Source: an uncultured Erysipelotrichaceae bacterium (GTDB taxonomy: Bacteria > Bacillota_I > Bacilli_A > Erysipelotrichales > Erysipelotrichaceae). Taken from it: a DNA stretch of 11,227 nt. Made by a program: the position numbers and the translations under genes. Of this stretch, positions 1 to 6,929 are shown piece by piece. Numbering within the stretch: position 1 is the stretch's first letter; every line of letters begins with the position of its first letter. The stretch covers positions 1-11,227 of the forward strand of contig CALEMD010000186.1 in NCBI GenBank assembly GCA_937902945.1, given 5' to 3'. The notes under the pieces are model-generated. The model searched no databases. It worked only from the letters and a program-made list of their open reading frames with translations, and was not told the DNA's origin.

Positions 1-1208
1 GGGCTTTGATGGGTTTGGAAAATGCCGTAACCGGCATGCAGAGTCTCAGCGCAGAGAGCATCAGTGTAATGGGGCTAGGACTAATATACAGTCTTATCAG
101 CAGCATGCTGATCATCAACCTGGTCCGCTATCTGCGTTTCCGCAATCATTGGCTGGGTTTCTGCATTCTGATCTTCTCACTGCTTTTTACCAACTTCTAC
201 TACTGGAAAGTGACCTATGCCTTTTCCGGTGATACATACCGTTCATTGTTTTTGGCAATGATGCTGTATGTCATCTACCGATGGTGCCGGGAAGACAATG
301 AGCAGATCAAGTATCTGCTTCTGATTGTGATAGCTGCTGGTCTGTCTGTATCTGGTTCCTTCCTGTTTCTTTCACTGGAAGTACTGTACTGTCTGGCGGC
401 ATTCATGTTCAAGAAGCAGAAATCCCGCTCTTTATTTGATATGTTCTCGTTTTTAGGTCCGACTGTGGCATATGGATGCGCGGTTCTTTCTGTGAAGAAT
501 GGCTGGCTGGCATTGGGACTGGCAGTGCTTTATGGAGTGTTCCTCTTTATCCGCTACCAGAAGTATGTCAGAAGGATCATATGGCGTCTTGAGGATTTCT
601 TCTTCGAGCATGCTGGTTTGATATTCTATATACTGATTCCTGTAACAGTTACAGTCGGCTCACTGCTTGTTTATTTCCTTGTGCCTGATCTTTCGGAAGT
701 GTATGGATATGCTCGCTATTTCAGTAATTTCAAAGCAGGTGACAGTGTAAAGGATTACCTGTTCATCTATTCTGACTGGCTTGATAATATCTTGAATGTA
801 CTGCGCTGGGCAGGCGTTATACTGCTGTTTGTCTTCAGCAAAACAGATGAAGATCATTTCATCAAGAGCCTATTTCTATTGATGGCAATCCTGTTTCTGA
901 ATCCGCTTTGCGTTGTTCTGCTTTCTTCAACAATGACAGGCACACTGTATTACCGTGCCTTTGAAATTGTCTTCAATCCATTTACAGAGATATTGATACT
1001 GTATTCAATATATAAGGTGCTGGAATGGCAGCCGCTTCTGCAGTGGGTGCTGGAGCTGTTTCTGATAGCGGCGGCAGTGATCAGTACCATAACGGCGGTT
1101 GGCGGCTATACAGATACTCTTCCGGCTGCTATGAATCGCAGTGAATACAGTGAAGTATATGCAGAACAGATGCTGTATAATGAAGACTGTACCAGGGGGA
1201 GCATATGA
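1..1208 (+). CDS. Polytopic membrane protein, possible GT-C-type glycosyltransferase (5' partial)
   Basis: The reading frame is open from the left edge (first full codon at 3), so the N-terminus is probably missing. TTG at 6 and ATG at 9 are only the first possible starts inside the window. The visible ~400 residues are very hydrophobic, with about ten likely membrane segments, for example around residues 21-41, 48-66, 103-125, 207-228 and 285-310. Short basic loops lie between them. There is no obvious soluble domain, and I do not recognise the family with certainty. The stop codon overlaps the start of a GtrB/DPM1-like glycosyltransferase (ATGA), so the two are co-translated. GtrB-type enzymes make polyprenyl-phosphate sugars, and their partners are usually polytopic GT-C transferases (GtrII-like) that move the sugar onto an envelope polymer on the outer face. 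That role here is inferred from context. A flippase or polysaccharide polymerase remains possible. Confidence 0.6.
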   Translation, partial: ALMGLENAVTGMQSLSAESISVMGLGLIYSLISSMLIINLVRYLRFRNHWLGFCILIFSLLFTNFYYWKVTYAFSGDTYRSLFLAMMLYVIYRWCREDNEQIKYLLLIVIAAGLSVSGSFLFLSLEVLYCLAAFMFKKQKSRSLFDMFSFLGPTVAYGCAVLSVKNGWLALGLAVLYGVFLFIRYQKYVRRIIWRLEDFFFEHAGLIFYILIPVTVTVGSLLVYFLVPDLSEVYGYARYFSNFKAGDSVKDYLFIYSDWLDNILNVLRWAGVILLFVFSKTDEDHFIKSLFLLMAILFLNPLCVVLLSSTMTGTLYYRAFEIVFNPFTEILILYSIYKVLEWQPLLQWVLELFLIAAAVISTITAVGGYTDTLPAAMNRSEYSEVYAEQMLYNEDCTRGSI

Positions 1209-2158
1209 CAAAGATTTCAATCGTAGTGGCATGCTACTACAATGGCATGAATCTGCCGCAGACGTATCCGGTCATTGTCCATGATGTATTTGAAAAGTGT
1301 CCGGATATGGACTTCGAACTTATCTTTGTAGATGATGGTTCAGGAGATGACACGCTGTTGCAGGCAAAAATCATACAAAACCAGGATCCGCGAGTCAGAA
1401 TCGTCAAGCTGACCCGCAATTTCGGAGAATTCAGAGCAATTGTGGCTGGCATGAGTGTGGCCACAGGCGATGCGATTGCTGTCATCAGTGCAGATCTGCA
1501 GGATCCGCCTGACCTTATTCCGAATATGATAGCATCCTGGCAGAAGGGCAGCAAAGTCAATCTGGCAGTCCGCAGCAAGCGTGAGGAATCTGCCTTGAAG
1601 AACTGGTGTGCAGATACCTATTACAAGCTTGTGCGCAAATGGGTGGAACCGAATTATCCTAAACGCGGCTTTGACTTCTTTCTGATTGACAGTTCTGTCG
1701 CAAAGCAATTGGTTCAGATGCAGGAGAAGAACTCCAGCATCTATGTACAGCTGATTTGGCTTGGCTATACACCAACCGTCATTGAATATACAAGAAGAGA
1801 ACGGGAAAAGGGAAAGTCCATGTGGAATTTCCACAAGAAGATGGACCTGTTCATTGATACCTTCATTGTCTTCTCACATCGGCCAATCCGTTTCATCTCT
1901 TCCATTGGCGTGCTTATATTCCTAGCCGGCATTGTAACAGCAATCCTGACCATCATTGATTACTGCACGCATCAGCTGATTGCCGGGTGGGCATCCTTAA
2001 TGGTAGCAGTGCTGCTGCTGTCGGGATTCCAGATTCTGATGCTTGGCATATTGGGAGAATACATGTGGCGCAATCTTGATGAAAGCAGAAAGAGACCGCT
2101 GTATGTCATTGAAAAGGTTATTGATCAGCCTGAGGAAACGATGCCTGTCCAGAAATGA
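1205..2158 (+). CDS. GtrB/DPM1-type family 2 glycosyltransferase (polyprenyl-phosphate sugar synthase)
   Basis: The 317-aa product has a GT2 catalytic domain at about residues 3-215. VDDGS is at 42-46 and binds the nucleotide sugar. DLQD at 97-100 lies in the SADLQDPPDLI block typical of DPM1/GtrB enzymes and holds the metal-binding acidic residues. An RERxxGKSMW motif is at 198-207. Two membrane segments follow, at about 230-252 and 262-286, then a basic tail. This matches the architecture and usual length (about 310-330 aa) of bactoprenol-phosphate glucosyltransferases such as GtrB, CsbB and YfdH. From family knowledge it should transfer a hexose from a UDP-sugar to undecaprenyl phosphate on the cytoplasmic face. 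The start ATG overlaps the upstream stop by 4 bp and follows an AGGGGGAG ribosome binding site at 1194-1201, so translation is coupled to the membrane protein that probably uses the lipid-linked sugar. The exact sugar cannot be read from the sequence. Confidence 0.92.
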   Translation: MTKISIVVACYYNGMNLPQTYPVIVHDVFEKCPDMDFELIFVDDGSGDDTLLQAKIIQNQDPRVRIVKLTRNFGEFRAIVAGMSVATGDAIAVISADLQDPPDLIPNMIASWQKGSKVNLAVRSKREESALKNWCADTYYKLVRKWVEPNYPKRGFDFFLIDSSVAKQLVQMQEKNSSIYVQLIWLGYTPTVIEYTRREREKGKSMWNFHKKMDLFIDTFIVFSHRPIRFISSIGVLIFLAGIVTAILTIIDYCTHQLIAGWASLMVAVLLLSGFQILMLGILGEYMWRNLDESRKRPLYVIEKVIDQPEETMPVQK

Positions 2159-2217
2159 GACAGACTTTGGCTGCCGATACGGCTGCGGCATGCAGTAAAA
2201 GAAAAATGATTTTCAAT

Positions 2218-2245
2218 GAGAGCGCTGAAATAATGCGCTTTTTCT
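2218..2245 (+). terminator. Probable weak rho-independent terminator after the glycosyltransferase operon
   Basis: The arm GAGAGCGC at 2218-2225 pairs with GCGCTTTT at 2235-2242. This gives four strong GC pairs plus A-T and G-T pairs around a 9-nt loop. A T-rich tail (TTTTTCT) follows. It lies 60 bp past the glycosyltransferase stop and before the toxin-antitoxin promoter. The stem is short and the T-tract overlaps it, so read-through is likely. Confidence 0.5.
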
Positions 2246-2343
2246 GTACTTCGCAGGGCGAAAGTGCTATGCAGTAATACGGATGCAAATCTGCAGACAT
2301 TCAGTATCAAAAATACACATAAAATTTATCGTAATATATATCT

Positions 2344-2372
2344 TTGAATATAGCACTTATACAGTGTACAAT
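2344..2372 (+). promoter_or_regulatory. Promoter of the Phd/RelE-type toxin-antitoxin pair
   Basis: TTGAAT at 2344-2349 and TACAAT at 2367-2372 are separated by exactly 17 bp and match the sigma-A consensus at five of six positions each. The predicted transcript begins near 2379, just before the strong AAGGAGGAG ribosome binding site at 2385-2393, leaving a leader of about 20 nt. Confidence 0.6.
2354..2366. repeat. Short inverted repeat in the toxin-antitoxin promoter, candidate operator
   Basis: CACT (2354-2357) and AGTG (2363-2366) form an inverted repeat around a 5-bp centre, wholly inside the 17-bp spacer of the promoter. Phd/YefM antitoxins normally bind short palindromes over their own promoter, so the position fits autorepression. 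The arms are only 4 bp, so chance is a real alternative. Confidence 0.35.
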
Positions 2373-2401
2373 TCCATAAAGCACAAGGAGGAGATGATCA
2401 T

Positions 2402-2668
2402 ATGCCAATCATTAAGCCTGTATCGGATCTTAGAAATTATTCATCTGTTCTTGAGGGGGTGGCAGAAGGTTCACCTGTATATTTGACTAAAAATGGCCGC
2501 AGATGTTATGCAATTGTGGATATAAAGGATCAGGAAGATTATGAAAGGATAAAAGCGGCACTGACACTTATGTGCGAATTGAATAAAGGTCAAAGATCAG
2601 GAGAAAAAGATGGGTGGATTTCGGAAGCTGAAGTAAATAAGCGCTTTTTGGGCAGGAAAAATGGATAA
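2402..2668 (+). CDS. Type II antitoxin, Phd/YefM family
   Basis: The 88-aa product starts with MPIIKPVSDLRNYSSVL, the usual N-terminal DNA-binding and dimerisation segment of Phd/YefM antitoxins. The block PVYLTKNGRRCYAIVDI at residues 26-42 is the conserved strand-turn-strand core. A charged, probably flexible C-terminal tail from about residue 55 would bind and mask the toxin. The length is normal for the family. ATG at 2402 is chosen because AAGGAGGAG lies 8 nt upstream. The 3' end overlaps the toxin start by 8 bp, which couples antitoxin and toxin synthesis. From family knowledge it neutralises the downstream RelE/ParE protein and represses the shared promoter. The family call is strong, but the exact subfamily is not resolved. 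Confidence 0.9.
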   Translation: MPIIKPVSDLRNYSSVLEGVAEGSPVYLTKNGRRCYAIVDIKDQEDYERIKAALTLMCELNKGQRSGEKDGWISEAEVNKRFLGRKNG

Positions 2669-2969
2669 TATAATCTGCTATTCTCAATTAGCTGTTAATG
2701 ATCTTGATGAAACGTGGAATTGTATAGCGATTGAACTATGCAATGAAAGTGCGGCAAATGACACAATTAACGGTATTCTGAAAGCGATAGAAACATTGAA
2801 GAAATTTCCTGAGAGTGGAGCAATATTGAAATTGCCTGAGGATAATATAAGCGGCTATCGATTTGTGAAATATGGAAATTATCTGGCATTTTACAGAACA
2901 GAAGGGAATACTGTATACATTGACAGAGTGATCTGCAGCAGACGGGACTATCTGAAATTTCTGTTTTGA
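2661..2969 (+). CDS. Type II toxin, RelE/ParE superfamily
   Basis: The 102-aa product has the RelE/ParE pattern: an N-terminal strand and helix (YSQLAVNDLDETWNCIA, residues 7-23), then AxxxINGILKAIETLKKFPESGA (about 33-55), YRFVKYGNYLAFYRTEG (66-82) and the C-terminal VYIDRVICSRRDYLKFLF. The 'LxxFPxxG' turn, 'YRF..YGNYLAFYR' strands and terminal R-RDY block are hallmarks of the ParE-like plasmid-stabilisation group. RelE members cut mRNA on the ribosome and ParE members poison gyrase. This sequence does not settle which applies, although the YR...RVI..RRDY ending leans to ParE. It overlaps the Phd/YefM gene by 8 bp and is therefore translated after its antitoxin. No terminator is evident immediately downstream. 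The frame is complete, so an active toxin is plausible. Confidence 0.9.
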   Translation: MDNIICYSQLAVNDLDETWNCIAIELCNESAANDTINGILKAIETLKKFPESGAILKLPEDNISGYRFVKYGNYLAFYRTEGNTVYIDRVICSRRDYLKFLF

Positions 2970-3075
2970 TGAATAATCATACTTTTCAGCTTCTGACTGC
3001 ACTTTGCGGCAAATCTGAACGGAGTATCTGCCTGATCGGAAGATTGATAATAATTGAAATGGTTAACGTATTTTT

Positions 3076-3096
3076 TTGTTGCAACGCGTGTAACAA
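3076..3096. repeat. 21-bp imperfect inverted repeat upstream of oppA
   Basis: TTGTTGCA (3076-3083) and TGTAACAA (3089-3096) are complementary at 7 of 8 positions around the 5-bp centre ACGCG. The repeat is about 64 bp upstream of the oppA -35 box. Its size and symmetry suit a dimeric regulator, and it is also the most GC-rich island in an AT-rich 250-bp intergenic stretch. The rest of that stretch (2970-3159) shows no gene and no convincing terminator for the toxin gene. Confidence 0.35.
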
Positions 3097-3159
3097 TTTA
3101 CAGTACTGAAAACATTTACATATATTATGAGACGATTGAAAATAATTACAGAAAACATC

Positions 3160-3188
3160 TTGACATGCGTTTTCATTGCGGTTATACT
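3160..3188 (+). promoter_or_regulatory. Strong sigma-A promoter of the opp operon
   Basis: TTGACA at 3160-3165 is a perfect -35 box. TATACT at 3183-3188 follows after a 17-bp spacer and matches five of six positions. The upstream 60 bp are A/T rich and could act as an UP element. Transcription should begin near 3195, giving a leader of about 26 nt with AAAGGGGG (3205-3212) as the ribosome binding site. Confidence 0.88.
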
Positions 3189-3220
3189 TTTTTTATATTT
3201 TCTGAAAGGGGGAAATATGT

Positions 3221-4885
3221 ATGAAGAAGTTTAAATCACTGCTCGCATTGACGCTGTCCGCGGCACTTGTTGCCGGATGCAGTTCCTCAGGAACTGGCTC
3301 GGGCACATCATCTGCAGCTACAGCCGGTACAGACGCAGCTGCTAAAAATGTTCTATATGTTGCGACTGATACCGATCTATCCACCATGGATCATCATATT
3401 GCTACTGACGGTACAAGTTTCGTTGCCCAGTCTCTGACATTCTCAGGTCTGACGCAGCTGAATGAAAACAATGAACCTGAACCGGATGCGGCTGACAGCT
3501 GGGAAATCAGCGATGATGGTTTGGTTTACACGTTCCATTTGAATAAAGATGATGTCTGGAGCAATGGCACAGCAGTTACTGCAGCTGACTTCGTTTATGG
3601 CTGGCAGAGACTGGCGAATCTTGATACAGCATCAGAGTATGCATTCATCACACAGACCATTCACCTGGCGAATGCAGATGAAATTGCAGCTGGAACAAAA
3701 GATGTAACTGAATTGGGTGTCAAGGCAGTAGATGATTATACATTGGAAGTAACACTGACAATGCCTTGCGACTTCCTTCTGGGTCTGATGGCATTCCCGT
3801 CATTCTTTCCTCTGAACAAGGAATTCTATGAAGCACAGGGCGATCAGTATTCTCTGACTCCTGACAACCTGATTTCCAATGGACCATATGTCATGGCTTC
3901 ATGGACTCCAGGCAATTCCTACACATTCACAAAGAATCCTACATATTTCCGTGCTGCAGAAGATGCAGATACAGTAGATGAAGTAGACTTCAAGTTTGTA
4001 CAGGATGCACAGTCAGCAATGCTTGAATATGAAAGCAATGGACTGGATGTTGTTAAACTGACAGGCGAGATGGTAGATGCATATAAAGGACAGGAAGGCT
4101 ATACAAGCCGTCTGACTGGATATCTCTGGTATCTGAGCATCAACTTCACCCGTGACCAGTTTACAAATGACAATCTGCGCAAGGCTATCTCCGTAGCAAT
4201 TGACAGAGAGACAATCTGCAACAACGTATTGAAAGATGGTTCAATTGCGGCAGGTGGAATCATTCCATCCCAGCTTGCTACAGGACCTGATGGAAAAGAC
4301 TATCGTGAAACAAACGGAACATTGACTTCCTATGATCCGGCTGCTGCGGCTGAATACTATGCAAAAGCAGTTGAGGAACTTGGTTCAGATGTTACATTCG
4401 AACTGCTTTATGAAGATACAGAAGCAAGCAAGAACGTAGCAGAATATATTCAGAACAATTTGGAAACAAACTGCCCAGGTCTGACTGTTACACTCAACAG
4501 CAAGCCTAAGAAAACAAGACTTGAACTGATGAAGACACAGGATTACGATATCGGTCTTACCAGATGGGGACCTGACTATGCAGATCCGCAGACTTACTTC
4601 GATCTGTTCATCTCCACAAATGAGGACAACAACTCAGGACGCTATAACTCAGCGACTTATGATGCAACTGTTCTAGAAGCAACTACTGGAGATGCAGCAA
4701 CAGATTCTTCAGCAAGATGGAACCTGCTTCTTGAAGCAGAAAAGACATTGGTAGTTGATGATGTAGGTGTTGTTCCAGTCTATCAGAATGGCGGTGCTTT
4801 CATGATCAAGACAAATGTTACTGGCATTGAATTCCACAGTGCAGGTGTTGATTCCTATCGTCACGTTGTAAAAGCAGCTGAATAA
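3221..4885 (+). CDS. oppA: Oligopeptide ABC transporter substrate-binding lipoprotein
   Basis: The 554-aa protein begins with a classic lipoprotein signal: MKKFK, a hydrophobic stretch, and the lipobox LVAGC with the acylated cysteine at residue 20. A Ser/Gly/Thr-rich linker follows to about residue 40. The rest matches the family 5 extracellular solute-binding fold (SBP_bac_5). It opens with VLYVATDTDLSTMDHHIATD. Next come the block DAADSWEISDDGLVYTFHL around 90-108 and VWSNGTAVTAADFVYGWQR around 112-130. Near 305-330 lies YLSINFTRDQFTNDNLRKAI. The length is normal. It should bind peptides outside the membrane and deliver them to OppBC. ATG at 3221 lies 8 nt after AAAGGGGG. It is the first gene after a strong promoter and is separated from oppB by a stable hairpin, consistent with higher expression than the permease genes. 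Peptide length preference, or a signalling role as in AmiA/OppA, cannot be read from the sequence. Confidence 0.95.
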   Translation: MKKFKSLLALTLSAALVAGCSSSGTGSGTSSAATAGTDAAAKNVLYVATDTDLSTMDHHIATDGTSFVAQSLTFSGLTQLNENNEPEPDAADSWEISDDGLVYTFHLNKDDVWSNGTAVTAADFVYGWQRLANLDTASEYAFITQTIHLANADEIAAGTKDVTELGVKAVDDYTLEVTLTMPCDFLLGLMAFPSFFPLNKEFYEAQGDQYSLTPDNLISNGPYVMASWTPGNSYTFTKNPTYFRAAEDADTVDEVDFKFVQDAQSAMLEYESNGLDVVKLTGEMVDAYKGQEGYTSRLTGYLWYLSINFTRDQFTNDNLRKAISVAIDRETICNNVLKDGSIAAGGIIPSQLATGPDGKDYRETNGTLTSYDPAAAAEYYAKAVEELGSDVTFELLYEDTEASKNVAEYIQNNLETNCPGLTVTLNSKPKKTRLELMKTQDYDIGLTRWGPDYADPQTYFDLFISTNEDNNSGRYNSATYDATVLEATTGDAATDSSARWNLLLEAEKTLVVDDVGVVPVYQNGGAFMIKTNVTGIEFHSAGVDSYRHVVKAAE

Positions 4886-4906
4886 ATGCAATCAAAATAA
4901 TACATA

Positions 4907-4942
4907 TGACTGAGCGGAAGAGGAAACTCTCCCGCTTCGTCA
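4907..4942 (+). promoter_or_regulatory. Stable intergenic stem-loop with GAAA tetraloop between oppA and oppB
   Basis: The arm at 4907-4922 (TGACTGAGCGGAAGAG) pairs with 4927-4942 (CTCTCCCGCTTCGTCA), with only two mismatches and one G-T pair in 16 positions. The loop is GAAA, a GNRA tetraloop. No T-run follows, so it is not a classical terminator. By position it resembles the intercistronic hairpins that protect binding-protein mRNA from 3' decay or limit downstream expression. The function is inferred. Confidence 0.7.
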
Positions 4943-4953
4943 TTCAAAGAAAT

Positions 4954-4957
4954 GGAG
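4954..4957 (+). promoter_or_regulatory. Ribosome binding site that decides the oppB start
   Basis: GGAG lies 6 nt before ATG at 4964. The earlier in-frame ATG at 4952 has no comparable site upstream and overlaps this GGAG itself. Starting at 4964 also gives the usual short OppB N-terminus, MTTYIVKR. Confidence 0.65.
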
Positions 4958-4963
4958 ACACAA

Positions 4964-5899
4964 ATGACAACATACATAGTCAAGAGAGTCCTCATGTCGC
5001 TGGCAACCCTGCTTGTAATACTGTTTGTTCTGTATCTGATGCTCGAATTCATGCCAGGCTCACCATTCAATGATGAGAAGCTGACGGAAGCACAAAGAGC
5101 ACTGCTGTATGCAAAGTATGGTTTGGATCAGCCGTTTATGACTAGGTTTGTACTGTATGTCAAAAACATGCTGAGCGGTGATTTGGGAGTATCATATGTC
5201 ATCAATAAGAATTTCGCGGTTGCAGGCATGGTGTCTGACCGTCTTAGCGTTTCTATCCGCATCGGATTGCAGGCGATGGTTCTTGGAACAGCAGTTGGAC
5301 TGCTGTTAGGAATTATTGCGGCTTTGAAGCATAATACATGGATTGATTCACTTTGCTCATTTATTTCTATACTGGGTGTCAGTGTGCCGTCCTATGTCAT
5401 AGCTTTAGGATTGGCATATTATGTCGGCTATAAGCTCGGCTGGTTTCCGATCATCTACAATGTCAACAAAGCCGGAGCTTCTACCATACTGCCAACCATT
5501 GCATTATCGCTGTTTCCGTGTGCTAACATTGCCAGATTCACCCGTTCAGAACTCATCGATGTTCTAGGACAGGACTATATACTGCTTGCAGAAGCAAAGG
5601 GCATCAAAAACTGGAAGCTGATTATCAGGCATGCACTGCGCAATGCTCTGATTCCAATTATTACGGTAATGGGACCGCTGCTGGTTGGCTTATTAACAGG
5701 TTCCATGGTTGTAGAAAAAATATTCTCCATACCGGGTATCGGTTCTTTGATGGTTTTAGCGATTCAGAACAATGACTATAACGTAGTCATTGCCTGTGCA
5801 TTCATCTACTCCGCACTGTATATCTTCACAATGCTGATCGTAGATATACTCTATGGCGTAATTGATCCGCGCATCCGTGTAGCAAAGGGGGCAAACTGA
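4964..5899 (+). CDS. oppB: Oligopeptide ABC transporter permease OppB
   Basis: From ATG 4964 the product is 311 aa, the usual size for OppB/DppB. The N-terminus MTTYIVKRVL leads into a first membrane segment at about 11-28. The extracytoplasmic loop contains the typical LDQPFMTRF and LSGDLGVSY stretches (about 54-78). Further membrane segments lie near 100-120, 132-152, 173-190, 228-247 and 277-300. The cytoplasmic EAA-type coupling loop is at about 204-233 (DYILLAEAKGIKNWKLI, then RHALRNALIP) and docks on the ATPases. The C-terminus LYGVIDPRIR is standard. It forms the inner-membrane channel with OppC. A longer form from ATG 4952 (315 aa) is possible but has no good ribosome binding site. 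The stop is 1 bp before the oppC start, so the permease genes are tightly coupled. Confidence 0.94.
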   Translation: MTTYIVKRVLMSLATLLVILFVLYLMLEFMPGSPFNDEKLTEAQRALLYAKYGLDQPFMTRFVLYVKNMLSGDLGVSYVINKNFAVAGMVSDRLSVSIRIGLQAMVLGTAVGLLLGIIAALKHNTWIDSLCSFISILGVSVPSYVIALGLAYYVGYKLGWFPIIYNVNKAGASTILPTIALSLFPCANIARFTRSELIDVLGQDYILLAEAKGIKNWKLIIRHALRNALIPIITVMGPLLVGLLTGSMVVEKIFSIPGIGSLMVLAIQNNDYNVVIACAFIYSALYIFTMLIVDILYGVIDPRIRVAKGAN

Positions 5900-5900
5900 T

Positions 5901-6917
5901 ATGACACAGACAAATGATGTCGAATTCCGTTCAGATGACTTTGAACTTGCCCGTTCTGCGAATGAAAAGATCATAGATAAGACATATAAGACATCTTCTT
6001 ATATGAAAGATGTATGGCATGCCTTTATCAAGAACAAGGGTGCTGTCATCGGAGCCGTTATTATTCTCGTTATCATCATCTTCGCAATATTCGGCCCTTA
6101 TATGAATGAACATACATATAAGTCCATTATCATTGAACATGCTTCTCTTGTGCCGCGCATTCAGGGTGTAGAGAAACTGGGTATCTTCAATGGCATGTTC
6201 AAGGGCGAGAACCAGTATATTGCCAAAGGCTTTGATAACATCTATTACTGGTTTGGGACAGATACGCAGGGACGCGATATATTCACGCGTGTCTGGGAAG
6301 GCACAAGAATCTCTTTGATCATTGCCTTGTCTGCGGTTTTGATTGATATATTCATCGGTATGATCTATGGCTTAGTCTCTGGATACTTCGGAGGCAAGGT
6401 GGATATGGTCATGCAGAGAATTGCAGAAATACTCAATGGCATTCCGACTCTGGTTGTAGTTACACTGTTGGGACTGGTATTGCCGCAGGGCATTATATCC
6501 ATTATCTTCGCCTTGATGCTGACAGGGTGGATCGGCATGAGCCGCATCGCTCGAGCAGAAGTGCTGAAGCTGAAGGAAAGAGAATTCATTCTTGCATCTA
6601 AGACTTTAGGCGCAAAGGACATAGCCATCATCTTCAAGGAGATCCTGCCGAATATATTCGGTCAGATCATTGTCATGAGTATGTTCTCAATACCGAATGC
6701 AATCTTTACAGAAGCATTCCTATCGTTTGTCGGCTTGGGTGTTCCGGCTCCAATGGCATCTCTTGGAACACTGATCAGCGATGGCTATAAGTCACTGACA
6801 ATCTATCCGCATATGATTACAAGTGCCATTGTTGTATTGGCTTTATTGATGCTCAGTTTCAACCTGTTTGCAGACGGTCTGCGTGATGCGTTTGATCCGC
6901 AGCAGAAGATGATGTGA
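5901..6917 (+). CDS. oppC: Oligopeptide ABC transporter permease OppC
   Basis: The 338-aa product has a cytoplasmic N-terminal tail of about 45 residues, then a first membrane segment at 47-65. A large external loop follows and ends in the conserved GTDTQGRDIFTRVWEGTRISL motif (119-139). More membrane segments lie near 140-160, 183-210, 252-270 and 303-323. The EAA coupling loop is at about 227-255 (REFILASKTLGAKDIAIIF, then KEILPN). The C-terminus NLFADGLRDAFDP is diagnostic for OppC/DppC. It pairs with OppB as the translocation pore. The external loop between the first membrane segment and GTDTQGRD is longer than in short DppC proteins, as in AmiD/OppC of Gram-positives. AAAGGGGG at 5884-5891, inside the end of oppB, is 9 nt before the ATG. 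The first four codons (MTQT) and flanking bases are repeated at the oppD start. Confidence 0.94.
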   Translation: MTQTNDVEFRSDDFELARSANEKIIDKTYKTSSYMKDVWHAFIKNKGAVIGAVIILVIIIFAIFGPYMNEHTYKSIIIEHASLVPRIQGVEKLGIFNGMFKGENQYIAKGFDNIYYWFGTDTQGRDIFTRVWEGTRISLIIALSAVLIDIFIGMIYGLVSGYFGGKVDMVMQRIAEILNGIPTLVVVTLLGLVLPQGIISIIFALMLTGWIGMSRIARAEVLKLKEREFILASKTLGAKDIAIIFKEILPNIFGQIIVMSMFSIPNAIFTEAFLSFVGLGVPAPMASLGTLISDGYKSLTIYPHMITSAIVVLALLMLSFNLFADGLRDAFDPQQKMM

Positions 6918-6923
6918 GGAAGG
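6917..6923 (+). promoter_or_regulatory. Ribosome binding site that decides the oppD start
   Basis: AGGAAGG ends directly against ATG 6924 but is 6 nt before the in-frame ATG 6930, so 6930 is the better start. The 13 bases from 6928 to 6940 are identical to those around the oppC start, which supports the same choice. Confidence 0.6.
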
Positions 6924-6929
6924 ATGCAT

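Noticed and set aside
1340..1834. 164-codon open frame on the minus strand
   Set aside because: It lies wholly inside the glycosyltransferase gene, has no ribosome binding site or family motif, and the forward frame has clear GT2 motifs.
2170..2186. GC-rich hairpin just after the glycosyltransferase stop
   Set aside because: It is a 7-bp stem with a T-T mismatch and a 3-nt loop, not followed by T residues. The hairpin at 2218-2245 is the better terminator.
3026..3044. Hairpin ATCTGCC/GGAAGAT after the toxin gene, considered as a terminator
   Set aside because: One mismatch in seven pairs and no T-run after it, so it is unlikely to terminate transcription.
3076..3096. Inverted repeat upstream of oppA, considered as a CcpA cre site
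   Set aside because: The CG step is displaced by one base from the cre consensus, so it was kept only as an unassigned repeat.
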